Shown: positions 35,599 through 44,455 of the stretch, in pieces
Layout of the letters: the number at the start of each line of letters is the position of its first letter
How positions within the stretch are numbered: position 1 is the first letter of the stretch
Origin: Chitinophagaceae bacterium
GTDB taxonomy: Bacteria; Bacteroidota; Bacteroidia; Chitinophagales; Chitinophagaceae
Length of the DNA stretch: 64,000 nt
Assembly: GCA_028288585.1 (NCBI GenBank)
Contig: JAQBNL010000082.1
Coordinates: forward strand, 1 to 64,000
Reading direction: 5' to 3'
Notes under the pieces: model-generated
Told to the model about the DNA's origin: nothing
The model's database searches: none
The model's input: only the letters and a program-made list of their open reading frames with translations
Made by a program: the position numbers and the translations under genes

Positions 35599-35694
35599 TT
35601 TAAATTAGTTAGTTAAACAACTATATGGAGTGAAATTACTCAAAATAATATTCAGGAAAAATTATTTGTAAATTCATAATTAAATAAATGCATT

Positions 35695-36237
35695 ATGAGA
35701 AAAAGCACATACCTGTTTTTGCTGTCTGCAATATCACTCTTTACAACGTCACAAGCAACAGCACAATCCGGCGCTCCTGTAATAAAAGAGGCTGATGGTT
35801 TTACGGTAATTCCACATGTTGCTGTGCCGCCTGATAAAAAGCATGTTTATCGTGCCGTTTATGATGCTACCAAGGCTGCGAAACAACCAGCAGAACTAAT
35901 TCCTGCGCTCAACATGGCAGGCTCTGAGTTGAATGCACTTGCAGTAAGTAATATTCCGCTGACTAATGCAAAATTTATACTGGTATTTCATGGGGCCGCT
36001 ATTAATGGTATCCTGGATGATGCTCATTATAAGTCAAAGTTTGGAATATCAAATCCTAACCTGGTGGTTCTGTCAAAGCTTAAGCAAGCAGGCGTTAAAA
36101 ATTTTGTATGCGGGCAAAATCTGCTTGGTGAAAACATTGATCCCAAAACAATTTCAAAAGATGTTACCGTGGCAAGTGATGCGCTGATTGTATTAATGGC
36201 ATACCAGAATGAGGGATATGCATTAATAAGCTTTTGA
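35695..36237 (+). CDS. Secreted DsrE-family protein
   Basis: This 180-residue protein has a signal peptide (MRKSTYLFLLSAISLF, cleavage after ATAQS) and a DsrE/DsrF-like fold. The pattern is KHVYRAVYD, FILVFHGAAI and GVKNFVCGQNLL. The single Cys in FVCGQN is at the position often used for sulfur transfer. Secreted DsrE proteins are common in Bacteroidota; the role is not established. It is convergent with metG, 15 bp apart. Confidence 0.82.
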   Translation: MRKSTYLFLLSAISLFTTSQATAQSGAPVIKEADGFTVIPHVAVPPDKKHVYRAVYDATKAAKQPAELIPALNMAGSELNALAVSNIPLTNAKFILVFHGAAINGILDDAHYKSKFGISNPNLVVLSKLKQAGVKNFVCGQNLLGENIDPKTISKDVTVASDALIVLMAYQNEGYALISF

Positions 36238-36252
36238 TAAGATGAAGCTCAT

Positions 36253-38400
36253 CTATGTAACGGAACTTCCTTCATCTATCTTTTCGCCAGGGCTCACAAA
36301 ATATAGTTTGCCTGCTTTGTCTTCTGCCATTAATATCATTCCATTGCTTTCAATACCTCTCATTTTTCTCGACGCAAGATTGGCTACAACAACAACCTGT
36401 TTGCCTATAATCTCTTCCGGCTTAAAATGCAGTGCTATTCCTGAAACAACAATTCGCTTTTCAAAACCGAGGTCCACTTCAAGCTTTAAAAGTTTATCTG
36501 CTTTCTCTACTTTTTCTGCTGAGAGAATGGTTCCTACTTTGAGATTGAGCTTTGCAAAATCATCATATTGTATCGTTGATTTTAAGGCCCCCTCCAAACC
36601 TCCTCCGCCAATTGGCGGAGAGGCTTTCGAAGAATCTTCAACTTTAATGTCTTCCATTTTTTGTGAATTAATATTTTTATTTTGAACGTTACCGCTTGTA
36701 GCTTTCAGCTTTTGAATCTGCGCAGCAATTTCTTCATCTTCAATTTTCCTGAACAATAATTCAGGTGCTCTTAAACTATAGCCAATACTTAAAAGCATTG
36801 CCTTTCCTGCATTTTCCCAATCCAGCATTTTATCAACCACCTTCATCATATAGATCATTTTCTTAGCTGTAAAAGGAAGAAATGGATTTATAAAGATGGC
36901 AAGATTAGCGGTTAGCTGTAAACAAATGTGAAGTGTATTATCAATTTGTTTTTGAGCTTCTCCATTGGGTTGTCCATCATCACCGGTTTGCCTGGCAACT
37001 ATCCACGGCTGTTTATCCTGCATGTATTTATTTCCTTTTCTTGCCAGATCGATCACTTCATACAATGCATCACGAAATTTATACTGATCAAGGAGGTTTT
37101 GAATTTTGAATTTTGAATTTTGAATTTCTTCAAACAATTTTTTATCAGCATCATCTAAAATATCTTCATGCAGCTTGGGAACCTTGCCTTTGCAGAGCTT
37201 ATGCATTAATACAAAAGTTCGGTTAACAAAATTTCCGAAGATGGAAACAAGTTCACTGTTCGTCCTGTCCTGGAAATCTTTCCATGTAAAATCATTATCT
37301 TTTGTTTCAGGAGCATTGGCGCATAAAACATAACGCAACACATCCTGCTGATCGGGAAAATCTTTCAGGTATTCATCAACCCAAACAGCCCAGTTGCGGC
37401 TGGTAGAAACTTTATCGCCTTCAATATTTAAAAATTCATTGGCGGGAACATTATCTGGCAAAACAAAATTGCCATGCGCTTTCAACATCGCAGGAAAAAT
37501 AATGCAATGAAAAACGATGTTATCCTTACCAATAAAATGAACAAGTTTCGTATCTTCTTTGCACCAGTAATCAGCCCAGTTTTCTGTTAATTCTTTCGTT
37601 GCAGAAATATAACCAATGGGTGCATCAAACCATACATACAATACCTTTCCTTCGGCACCCGGTAATGGAACCTTAACCCCCCAGCTACTATCCCTCGTCA
37701 TTGCCCGTGGCTGCAAACCCTTATCCAGCCAGCTTTTGCACTGACCGTAAACATTGTTCTTCCAGTCTGTATGTTCTTCTAATATCCATTGTTTTAAAAA
37801 CGGTTCATAATTCTGCAAAGGGAAATACCAATGCTTTGTTTTCTTTTTTACAGGCACTGCATCACTCAATGCGCTCTTAGGATTTATCAATTGATCGGGG
37901 CTTAAAGATGATCCGCATCTTTCACATTGGTCACCATAAGCATTCTCGTTTCCACAAACAGGACAGGTTCCTATAATATATCTATCTGCAAGAAAAGTTT
38001 TCTTTTCCTCATCATAATATTGCTCCGTTTCTTTTTCCTCAAACAAGCCCTTGTCATATAAATTGGTAAAAAAATCCGAGGCAGTTTTATGATGAACTGC
38101 GTTTGATGTTCTTGAATAAATATCAAATGAGATTCCTATCTGCTCAAAACTATCTTTAATTATTGCATGATATTTATCAACTACTTCCTGCGGCTGTATT
38201 CCTTCCTTCATTGCACGAATGGTGATTGGCACACCATGTTCATCGCTGCCGCAAACAAACTTTATATCCTTCTTTTGAGCTCTTAAATAACGGGCATAAA
38301 TGTCTGCGGGCAGATAACAACCGGCTAAATGTCCTATGTGCAAAGGTCCATTTGCATAGGGCAATGCAGCGGTTAATAAGTATCGTTTAAATTCTTTCAT
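36253..38400 (-). CDS. metG: Methionyl-tRNA synthetase with repeat-derived insertions
   Basis: This 715-residue class I synthetase has the HIGH motif at residues 21-24, a zinc knuckle with CPVCG...CERCG near 148-165, and the KMSKS variant KVSTS in [12 protein letters not shown]. The anticodon-binding domain follows, then a C-terminal EMAP-II-type tRNA-binding domain ([20 protein letters not shown]). Two stretches look repeat-derived: [17 protein letters not shown], encoded by four TTTTGAA heptamers, and [15 protein letters not shown], encoded by a GC-rich palindrome in the linker before the tRNA-binding domain. Both keep the frame, so the enzyme should be active. Confidence 0.95.
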   Translation of the reverse strand: MKEFKRYLLTAALPYANGPLHIGHLAGCYLPADIYARYLRAQKKDIKFVCGSDEHGVPITIRAMKEGIQPQEVVDKYHAIIKDSFEQIGISFDIYSRTSNAVHHKTASDFFTNLYDKGLFEEKETEQYYDEEKKTFLADRYIIGTCPVCGNENAYGDQCERCGSSLSPDQLINPKSALSDAVPVKKKTKHWYFPLQNYEPFLKQWILEEHTDWKNNVYGQCKSWLDKGLQPRAMTRDSSWGVKVPLPGAEGKVLYVWFDAPIGYISATKELTENWADYWCKEDTKLVHFIGKDNIVFHCIIFPAMLKAHGNFVLPDNVPANEFLNIEGDKVSTSRNWAVWVDEYLKDFPDQQDVLRYVLCANAPETKDNDFTWKDFQDRTNSELVSIFGNFVNRTFVLMHKLCKGKVPKLHEDILDDADKKLFEEIQNSKFKIQNLLDQYKFRDALYEVIDLARKGNKYMQDKQPWIVARQTGDDGQPNGEAQKQIDNTLHICLQLTANLAIFINPFLPFTAKKMIYMMKVVDKMLDWENAGKAMLLSIGYSLRAPELLFRKIEDEEIAAQIQKLKATSGNVQNKNINSQKMEDIKVEDSSKASPPIGGGGLEGALKSTIQYDDFAKLNLKVGTILSAEKVEKADKLLKLEVDLGFEKRIVVSGIALHFKPEEIIGKQVVVVANLASRKMRGIESNGMILMAEDKAGKLYFVSPGEKIDEGSSVT
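36585..36635. repeat. GC-rich palindromic element inside metG
   Basis: The centre CTCCGCCAATTGGCGGAG (36603-36620) is a perfect 18-bp palindrome. Flanks are GGCCCCCTCC on one side and TTTCGAAGA on the other. The TTTCGAAGA flank is shared with the murC element. It is in frame and encodes a Gly/Pro/Ser-rich insertion in the linker between enzyme domains. Confidence 0.78.
37097..37124. repeat. (TTTTGAA)4 heptamer array inside metG
   Basis: Four exact tandem copies of TTTTGAA lie in the metG coding strand's complement and encode NSKFKIQN-like residues in the anticodon-binding region. The 28-bp length is not a multiple of 3, so it must have been accommodated with flanking changes. Confidence 0.88.
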
Positions 38401-38407
38401 TCTCCAA

Positions 38408-38422
38408 TCCGCCTAAGGCGGA
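38408..38422. repeat. GC-rich palindrome at the metG start
   Basis: TCCGCCT and AGGCGGA flank a single base, seven bases before the metG ATG. The flanking CTCCAA and AGCTTTT resemble the metG internal element, suggesting an intergenic copy of the same family. Confidence 0.6.
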
Positions 38423-38462
38423 GCTTTTAAATTTTTCCTATTGTCAAAATTATTTAGAAGTT

Positions 38463-38485
38463 CCTATTCCCTTTCAGGGGATAGG
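38463..38485. repeat. CCTATTCCC/GGGGATAGG hairpin in the metG-LD-carboxypeptidase gap
   Basis: A stem of nine pairs (one G-T) lies around TTTCA. It is one of two palindromes in a 149-bp gap between divergent genes; the rest of the gap holds nothing else I can identify. Confidence 0.55.
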
Positions 38486-38549
38486 GGAGCAAAAATACCT
38501 TAACAAATCCATCTCCCAAAACCAATACATTTTTTAATAACTTCATTTG

Positions 38550-39572
38550 ATGAACCGCAAAGATTTTCTTTCTTCAATAGTTCCTTTAGTAACAGTTGCA
38601 ACAGCCGCAACAGGCACTAAAAAAATAAATGCAGAAGAAGAAAGCTCATTAAAAATTCCGGCCTATTTAAAAGAAGGGGATGTTATTGGAATTACCTGCC
38701 CCTCAGGTTATATAACCGAAGAAGAAATACGACCGGCTGTTAGCAAACTAAAAGAATGGGGATTTAATGTAACTACCGGCAGAACGGTTGGGGCAAGAGA
38801 TTTCACTTTTGGAGGCAATGACGATCTGCGTGCTGAAGACCTACAGCAAATGCTTGATGACAGGGATATTGATGCCATTTTATTTGCACGAGGTGGCTAT
38901 GGCGCCGTACGAATAATTGATAAGCTGGATTTTACTACTTTTAAAAAACAGCCTAAATGGCTGATAGGTTTTAGTGATGCAACCGTTTTTCATTCTCATG
39001 TGAACAGCAATTTTGGCATTGCTTCTATCCACTCAAAAATGTGCAACAGCTTTCCTGCAGACTGGAGCAAAGCAGAGCCATCGCAAATTGAAACGATAAA
39101 TTCAATAAGAAAATGTTTGGCTGGAGAAAAGATGCAATACACTACAGTTGCAAATGAAAAAAATAAGCCAGGAACAGGTGAAGGAATATTGATAGGGGGC
39201 AATTTGTCTATCCTTCAAAATCTTGCAGGGACAGAGTCTGATATTCATACTAAAAATAAAATCCTGTTTGTTGAAGACACAGGCGAATATCTTTACAGCA
39301 TTGACAGGATGTTCCGGAATTTAAAAAGGACGGGTAAGCTTGATAAACTTAACGGTTTAATTATCGGTGGTTTTAAAACAAAGCCTGATGATGCCGGTGA
39401 AGAATTTGGCAGAACAGTGTATGATATAGTTACTGAAGTTGTAAAAGAATTTTCATACCCCGTTTGTTTTGATTTTCCGGTAGGACATCAAAAAAATAAT
39501 TATGCATTGAAGTGCGGAGTGAAGCACAGGCTGGAAGTCTCTGAATCGTCTGTAAATCTTATAGAAGTTTAA
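38550..39572 (+). CDS. Exported LD-carboxypeptidase (S66 family)
   Basis: This 340-residue protein has an N-terminal signal-like segment (MNRKDFLSSIVPLVTVATAA). The S66 catalytic elements are nucleophile Ser142 in IGFSDATVFH, Glu in FVEDTGEYLYSIDRM and His in FPVGHQKNNYALKCG. Such enzymes remove the terminal D-Ala of tetrapeptides in peptidoglycan recycling, or act on related peptides. An S66 paralogue lacking the signal segment follows 88 bp later. ATG 38550 is used; a TTG precedes it directly. Confidence 0.9.
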   Translation: MNRKDFLSSIVPLVTVATAATGTKKINAEEESSLKIPAYLKEGDVIGITCPSGYITEEEIRPAVSKLKEWGFNVTTGRTVGARDFTFGGNDDLRAEDLQQMLDDRDIDAILFARGGYGAVRIIDKLDFTTFKKQPKWLIGFSDATVFHSHVNSNFGIASIHSKMCNSFPADWSKAEPSQIETINSIRKCLAGEKMQYTTVANEKNKPGTGEGILIGGNLSILQNLAGTESDIHTKNKILFVEDTGEYLYSIDRMFRNLKRTGKLDKLNGLIIGGFKTKPDDAGEEFGRTVYDIVTEVVKEFSYPVCFDFPVGHQKNNYALKCGVKHRLEVSESSVNLIEV

Positions 39573-39660
39573 TAGTTTATTGGTTTAATAGTTTATTCGT
39601 ACGATGGTAAACATTAATGGCGCAACCAATAAACCATTTAACAAATAAACCAATTAACAA
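39566..39660. repeat. Inverted repeat of octamer arrays ending at a start codon
   Basis: 39566-39597 is four consecutive octamers (AGTTTAAT, AGTTTATT and relatives), the first overlapping the stop codon of the previous gene. 39625-39656 is four octamers of complementary type (ACCAATAA, ACCAATTA), and ACAA then touches ATG 39661. GTTTATTGGTT (39575-39585) pairs exactly with AACCAATAAAC (39624-39634). Confidence 0.85.
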
Positions 39661-40575
39661 ATGATAATTCCACCATACTTACAAAAAGGCGATACAATAG
39701 GATTGGTGTGCCCCGCAGGCTTTATGCCTTTAGAAAAAGTACAGGCTGCCATCAATACATTGGAGCAATGGGGCTTTAGCGTGAAAGTAGGAAAGACGGT
39801 TGGAGGAGAATCAAAAAATTATTTCTCAGCAACAGACGTTGAACGATTGAATGATCTGCAGCAAATGATGGATGATAAAAATATAAAAGCCATCCTGTGT
39901 GCAAGGGGCGGATATGGCACCGGAAGAATAATTGATAGCCTCAATTTTAAAAAATTTAAAAAGAATCCTAAATGGGTAATTGGATTTAGTGATATAACCG
40001 TTTTACATTCTCACTTATACTCTAATTATAAAATTGCTTCTCTGCATGCCCCTATGGCAGGAGCTTTTAATGATGAGGAATATAAAAATCAATACGTGCA
40101 AAGCCTTTACCTGGCTTTGGTTGGAACAGAAGCAAATTATAAATGTGAAGCACATGAATTCAATAAGCCTGGTATTGCAGAAGGAAGGTTAGTGGGTGGC
40201 AATCTTGCGCTGCTTGCCCATTTAGTTGGAACTTCTTCTGATATAAATACAAAAAATAAAATATTATTTATAGAAGATGTTGGCGAATACATTTATAATA
40301 TTGACAGGATGATGTACCAGTTAAAACGCAGCGGCAAATTGGAAAAGCTTGCAGGGCTTATCGTTGGAAAATTCTCTGATATGAAAGATACTGAGCGGCC
40401 ATTCGGGCAAACTGCCGAAGAAGTTATAAGAGATGTTGTAAAAGATTATGATTATCCTGTATGCTTTAATTTTCCTGTAAGCCATGAGAAAGAAAATTAT
40501 GCATTGAAGATTGGAGTGAAATACACATTAACTGTTGATGCAATTGTATCCGTGAAAGAATTATCAACTACCTGA
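39661..40575 (+). CDS. Cytoplasmic LD-carboxypeptidase (S66 family), paralogue
   Basis: This 304-residue protein is a clear paralogue of the gene before it but has no signal sequence, starting directly at the domain (MIIPPYLQKGDTIGLVCPAG). Catalytic elements are Ser110 in IGFSDITVLH, Glu in FIEDVGEYIYNIDRM and His in FPVSHEKENYALKIG. It probably acts on recycled muropeptides in the cytoplasm. It ends with an 8-bp overlap with the convergent alpha/beta-hydrolase gene. Confidence 0.9.
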   Translation: MIIPPYLQKGDTIGLVCPAGFMPLEKVQAAINTLEQWGFSVKVGKTVGGESKNYFSATDVERLNDLQQMMDDKNIKAILCARGGYGTGRIIDSLNFKKFKKNPKWVIGFSDITVLHSHLYSNYKIASLHAPMAGAFNDEEYKNQYVQSLYLALVGTEANYKCEAHEFNKPGIAEGRLVGGNLALLAHLVGTSSDINTKNKILFIEDVGEYIYNIDRMMYQLKRSGKLEKLAGLIVGKFSDMKDTERPFGQTAEEVIRDVVKDYDYPVCFNFPVSHEKENYALKIGVKYTLTVDAIVSVKELSTT

Positions 40576-41410
40576 GCAATGAATCAAGCTTTTGATGAAA
40601 TAATATAAAATCATTTAAATTATTGTGCTTTCCTTTTTTTATTGTAATAAATTCATCTGTGGGTTTTAAAACAGCTTTAAGTTTTTCAGTAACAGAATAA
40701 GGAATGACCTCATCATCAGTTCCATGAAAAATTGTCACCGGCACAATTACATCTTTTAAATATTCATTAACCGGCAGTTTAAATTTTGACATAAAAGAAG
40801 TAGGATAAACCGGAGCATAATAAGAGAACAAAGCAGGGATACTGTAATAAGGTGTTTCTAATACTAATCTTCTGCAATCTACCATAGTAGCCAATTCCGA
40901 GGCAATGCCGCTTCCGAAAGACCTTCCATAAATTATGATGCTGCCAGTTTTAGATTTTGTGGCGGCTAACTTATAAACAAGCCTTGCTTCATCATATAAT
41001 TTTTTCTCGGTAAGTTCTCCCGTGGTTTTACCAAAGCCGGGATAGTCAGGCATCCATACTTCATAACCAAGTTTTGTAAAATTATCCGCAGCGGCTGCAT
41101 AGTGATTTATGTTTGTCATATTGCCATGAAAATATAGAACCACGCCTTTTCTTAGAGAATCTTTAGGAAGAAACTGTACAATATTAAAATTCTCATTTTT
41201 ATTTATTGGAATATTTACTTCTGTAAATGGAACATTAAAATGATAAATATAATCTGCAGATAATGGCTGCGGATGAAGTAAAATTTTTTCCTGGAAATAA
41301 TACAAAGCAAAGCCAACAACAAAATATATAAGTACGATAATCTTTATCCATCGCAGAATTTTTCGTTTTCTATTTTTACTGTGTGCTATCGGCTGTGGGT
41401 TATCGCTCAT
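40568..41410 (-). CDS. Membrane-anchored alpha/beta hydrolase
   Basis: This 280-residue protein has an N-terminal anchor (IKIIVLIYFVVGFALYYFQE) followed by an alpha/beta-hydrolase fold: oxyanion region VVLYFHGNM, nucleophile GRSFGSG, Asp in HGTDDEVIP and His in KKGKHNNL. This is the BEM46/Abhd13-like type. Substrate is unknown. It is paralogous to the gene 12 bp upstream on the same strand. Confidence 0.88.
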   Translation of the reverse strand: MSDNPQPIAHSKNRKRKILRWIKIIVLIYFVVGFALYYFQEKILLHPQPLSADYIYHFNVPFTEVNIPINKNENFNIVQFLPKDSLRKGVVLYFHGNMTNINHYAAAADNFTKLGYEVWMPDYPGFGKTTGELTEKKLYDEARLVYKLAATKSKTGSIIIYGRSFGSGIASELATMVDCRRLVLETPYYSIPALFSYYAPVYPTSFMSKFKLPVNEYLKDVIVPVTIFHGTDDEVIPYSVTEKLKAVLKPTDEFITIKKGKHNNLNDFILFHQKLDSLLR

Positions 41411-41422
41411 TGAATATTCTTC

Positions 41423-42211
41423 CTAGTCTTTTAAAATATCTCTTACAAAATTATGGTACTCGGGAAATGAAGGTAAATTATTATGCCCGCCACCATGTAT
41501 GCGGATGAGCGTTATCTTCCTGGGGCTAAGCAATTGTAATTGCTCACTGTGTTTTACCGGTATCAGCCAGTCTTTAGTGCCGTGTAAAATATAAGTGTGG
41601 CAATTTACTTTTCTTATCCACTTATCAGTTTGTAACTGGTACCTGAGCAAAAGCCGCATTGGTAAAATAGGAAAGAATCTTTGAACAGCTTTGCTGAAAC
41701 TAAAGTAAGGTGCATCAAGGATAAGATAGCGTGGAGAATTCTCACTTGCCAGTTTGGTTGCAAAGCCGCTGCCAAGGCTTCTTCCATAAATTATCATGTG
41801 GTTTTCATGATACTGCTTCATCAAAGTATTATATACAAACTGCATATCGTTCAGCATTTCTTTTTCACTTCTCTTCCCTGTACTTTTTCCAAATCCCCTG
41901 TAATCAACCAATACAACATCATAATTATACCTATAAAAATCTTTTGCATATTTTGCCCAGCCTTTTATGCTGCGTGTATTGCCATGAAAATATAAAATGA
42001 GGCCATGCGGTTCCTTTACATAAAAATGAAGCCCGTTAATTCTTACACCTTCCTCTACATCAAAAAACAATTCTTTAAAGGGAACATCATACTTATAAAG
42101 AAAATTCTGCTTTAATTTTTCGGGCTTGAAAATAAATTTTTCCTGTACCAGGTACACGATTATTATTAAAATGGAATAACCGGCGATGATATATATTATA
42201 GCTGGAGACAC
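41423..42211 (-). CDS. Membrane-anchored alpha/beta hydrolase, paralogue
   Basis: This 262-residue protein has an N-terminal anchor (AGYSILIIIVYLVQEKF), then LILYFHGNTR, nucleophile GRSLGSG, HGTKDWLIP and HGGGHNNL. It starts at GTG 42211, as no ATG is nearby. It is the first gene of a two-gene unit of related BEM46-type hydrolases. The leader is the heptamer inverted repeat 42213-42299. Confidence 0.87.
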   Translation of the reverse strand: MSPAIIYIIAGYSILIIIVYLVQEKFIFKPEKLKQNFLYKYDVPFKELFFDVEEGVRINGLHFYVKEPHGLILYFHGNTRSIKGWAKYAKDFYRYNYDVVLVDYRGFGKSTGKRSEKEMLNDMQFVYNTLMKQYHENHMIIYGRSLGSGFATKLASENSPRYLILDAPYFSFSKAVQRFFPILPMRLLLRYQLQTDKWIRKVNCHTYILHGTKDWLIPVKHSEQLQLLSPRKITLIRIHGGGHNNLPSFPEYHNFVRDILKD

Positions 42212-42212
42212 C

Positions 42213-42299
42213 TTTAGTTTGTAGTTAGTAGTTGGTAGTTTACAGTTAAACTATTGCTATCTTAAAACTACAAACCATAAACTATAAACTACAAACTAA
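42213..42299. repeat. Inverted repeat of heptamer arrays
   Basis: 42265-42299 is five uninterrupted heptamers (AAACTAC, AAACCAT and relatives). 42221-42241 is three heptamers GTAGTTN. The outer ends TTAGTTTGTAGTT (42214-42226) and AACTACAAACTAA (42287-42299) pair perfectly over 13 bp. It fills the gap between the kup stop codon and the hydrolase start. Confidence 0.9.
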
Positions 42300-42301
42300 T
42301 T

Positions 42302-44281
42302 TTATTCTTCATCCGGGAAAATGCGCTCAAGCTTTAGTTTGCTTACCGGCGTTACGATAAGGGGGAATTTTTCAACCGTTACGTTGCTTTGTTCAAGACC
42401 AAAACCTCTTTCTTCACTAAGGCTCAGTTCTTTTAACCAGAAATGTAATTTCATTACCAGCTTCTCAAAAAATGGCAATTCATTATCCCGTGATAAAAAC
42501 TTTTCCATCACGATAAACTGAAAATCTCCTACCACGTTATTGCGCTGCAAACTCTCATAACGGCTGGTAACATTCACTTCCCTGTTGGAGACCATATTTT
42601 CCACTACGCTCCTGAACATAAGGTTAATGCGTGGCTCCATTCTAAAACCCATCCTGAACTCAACCCGTATAACTTCATTGGGAATAATTACATCAACTGA
42701 ATATTCCGAAGTATATGGATCATCCTGCGTATCCACATGAACAAACCAATAAATATCTGCCCGCTTTGGCTTTCGGTTTAATATTGAGTAAATAATTTTA
42801 TGCTCTATCTCTTTAGGATTATTGGCACTGGTTAAATAAACAAGATGGGTAGAATATTTTGGAATAGAATTATCATTACTTAACTCCTGCAGCATGGGAA
42901 GATATTGCTCCAGCCTTACAAATTCTACATAACGGTTCTTTATTTTCCGTGCCCTGAACCAAATGTACATTACACAAAAAAGTGCTCCGCCAACTATCAA
43001 TGTTACAAAGCCTCCGTGCGGAAATTTATTAAGATTAGCAATTAAAAAACTTGTTTCGATGATAAAATAAACAGAGAGGTATAAATATATAAGTGGCCTG
43101 GGGGTGCGCCTTGCAACAAGAAAATTTGAAAACAACATCGAGGTTGCCAACATACAAAGCGTAATAGCAAGACCGTAGGCAGCTTCCATATTGGAGGAAG
43201 ACCTGAAATATACTGTTATACCAACACAACCAATAAATAACATTGTGTTGATACCGGGAATATACAATTGACCTCTTTCCTCTGTTGGATAATTTATTTT
43301 CATTTTGGGCCACAAATTCAAACGCATACTCTCACTGATAAGTGTAAATGAACCTGTAATTAATGCCTGGCTCGCAATGATAGCAGCAACAGTTGCTATA
43401 GCAATCCCCAATATTTTAAACCACTCCGGCATCACTCCATAAAATGGATTGAAACCTGCATCGATAATTTTTTTTGTAAAGATTTTACCTGAATGATTAG
43501 ATAATAACCATGCGCCTTGCCCGAGGTAATTAATAATAAGGGCAGACTTTACAAATATCCACGAGATGCGAATGTTACCCCTGCCGCAATGACCAAGATC
43601 GCTGTACAATGCTTCAGCGCCGGTAGTACACAAAAACACTGCGCCTAAAAGAAAAAAGCCATTTGGGTACTGTGTTAATAATCTTATGCCATACCATGGA
43701 TTAAAAGCTTTAAAAACATACAACGCATCAAATAAATGTGCAAAGCCTAATACCGCCAGCATAGAGAACCATATCAACATAATTGGCCCAAACATTTTAC
43801 CTATTGATGCAGTGCCGAATTGCTGGAAGAAAAAAAGTAAAACCAAGATTCCCAAAACAATATAAACAACAGTGGCTTCATTAATGCCACTAAAAAAATC
43901 CAGCTGCTTTAAACCTTCCACAGCAGATGTAACAGAAATTGGAGGAGTGATCATTCCATCTGCAAGCAATGATGCGCCGCCGATCATAGCAGGAAATACA
44001 AGCCATTTTTTTTGCCTTCTTACCAAAGCATATAAAGAAAAAATTCCTCCTTCTCCCCTGTTATCAGCTTTTAAAGTAAGTATCACATACTTAACTGTTG
44101 TCTGTAATGTAAGCGTCCAGATAACGCAGGATAAAGCGCCTAGTATTAATTCTTCATCAATTACTTTATCTCTTATAATCGCGTTTAAAACGTAGAGGGG
44201 GGATGTTCCTATATCTCCGTAAATAATTCCTAAGGCAATAAGTAAACCGGCTCCGGTTACTTTATTCAGGTTTTTTTTCAC
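42302..44281 (-). CDS. kup: Kup-type potassium transporter (copy 1)
   Basis: This 659-residue protein has about twelve membrane helices. It has the Kup N-terminal signature ALGIIYGDIGTSPLYV at residues 17-32, DNRGEGGIFSLYALV, and a long cytoplasmic C-terminal domain. It imports K+ with H+. Start is GTG 44281, as in copy 2. The second copy (46229-48211) lies beyond a two-component system. The last ~240 residues and the first ~30 are nearly identical between the copies, and the middle is more divergent. Confidence 0.95.
   Translation of the reverse strand: MKKNLNKVTGAGLLIALGIIYGDIGTSPLYVLNAIIRDKVIDEELILGALSCVIWTLTLQTTVKYVILTLKADNRGEGGIFSLYALVRRQKKWLVFPAMIGGASLLADGMITPPISVTSAVEGLKQLDFFSGINEATVVYIVLGILVLLFFFQQFGTASIGKMFGPIMLIWFSMLAVLGFAHLFDALYVFKAFNPWYGIRLLTQYPNGFFLLGAVFLCTTGAEALYSDLGHCGRGNIRISWIFVKSALIINYLGQGAWLLSNHSGKIFTKKIIDAGFNPFYGVMPEWFKILGIAIATVAAIIASQALITGSFTLISESMRLNLWPKMKINYPTEERGQLYIPGINTMLFIGCVGITVYFRSSSNMEAAYGLAITLCMLATSMLFSNFLVARRTPRPLIYLYLSVYFIIETSFLIANLNKFPHGGFVTLIVGGALFCVMYIWFRARKIKNRYVEFVRLEQYLPMLQELSNDNSIPKYSTHLVYLTSANNPKEIEHKIIYSILNRKPKRADIYWFVHVDTQDDPYTSEYSVDVIIPNEVIRVEFRMGFRMEPRINLMFRSVVENMVSNREVNVTSRYESLQRNNVVGDFQFIVMEKFLSRDNELPFFEKLVMKLHFWLKELSLSEERGFGLEQSNVTVEKFPLIVTPVSKLKLERIFPDEE
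44187..44266. repeat. 80 bp exactly shared by the two kup genes (copy 1)
   Basis: The bases from AAAACGTAGAGG to TTACTTTATT are identical to 48117-48196. This is at the 5' end of both genes and includes synonymous sites, which points to recent gene conversion. Confidence 0.9.
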
Positions 44282-44440
44282 AATAAGTATTTAAAAACGC
44301 TTCCACACATGCATTTATTGCAAGGGAAAGTTTTACAAATTTCGACTTGTATTTAAAGAGAATCAACATAAAGAACAAATCTTTATAAAATCCTTATACA
44401 TGTGGTACACAATTTTACGAAGCACTTATAAATAGCAGGT

Positions 44441-44448
44441 TACTTTTG
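44441..44448 (+). promoter_or_regulatory. Possible Bacteroidota -7 element (TACTTTTG) of the sensor kinase gene
   Basis: It matches TAnnTTTG and ends seven bases before ATG 44456. If used, transcription would begin almost at the start codon, giving a leaderless or nearly leaderless message. No clear TTTG -33 element is at the usual distance. Confidence 0.35.
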
Positions 44449-44455
44449 TACTGTT

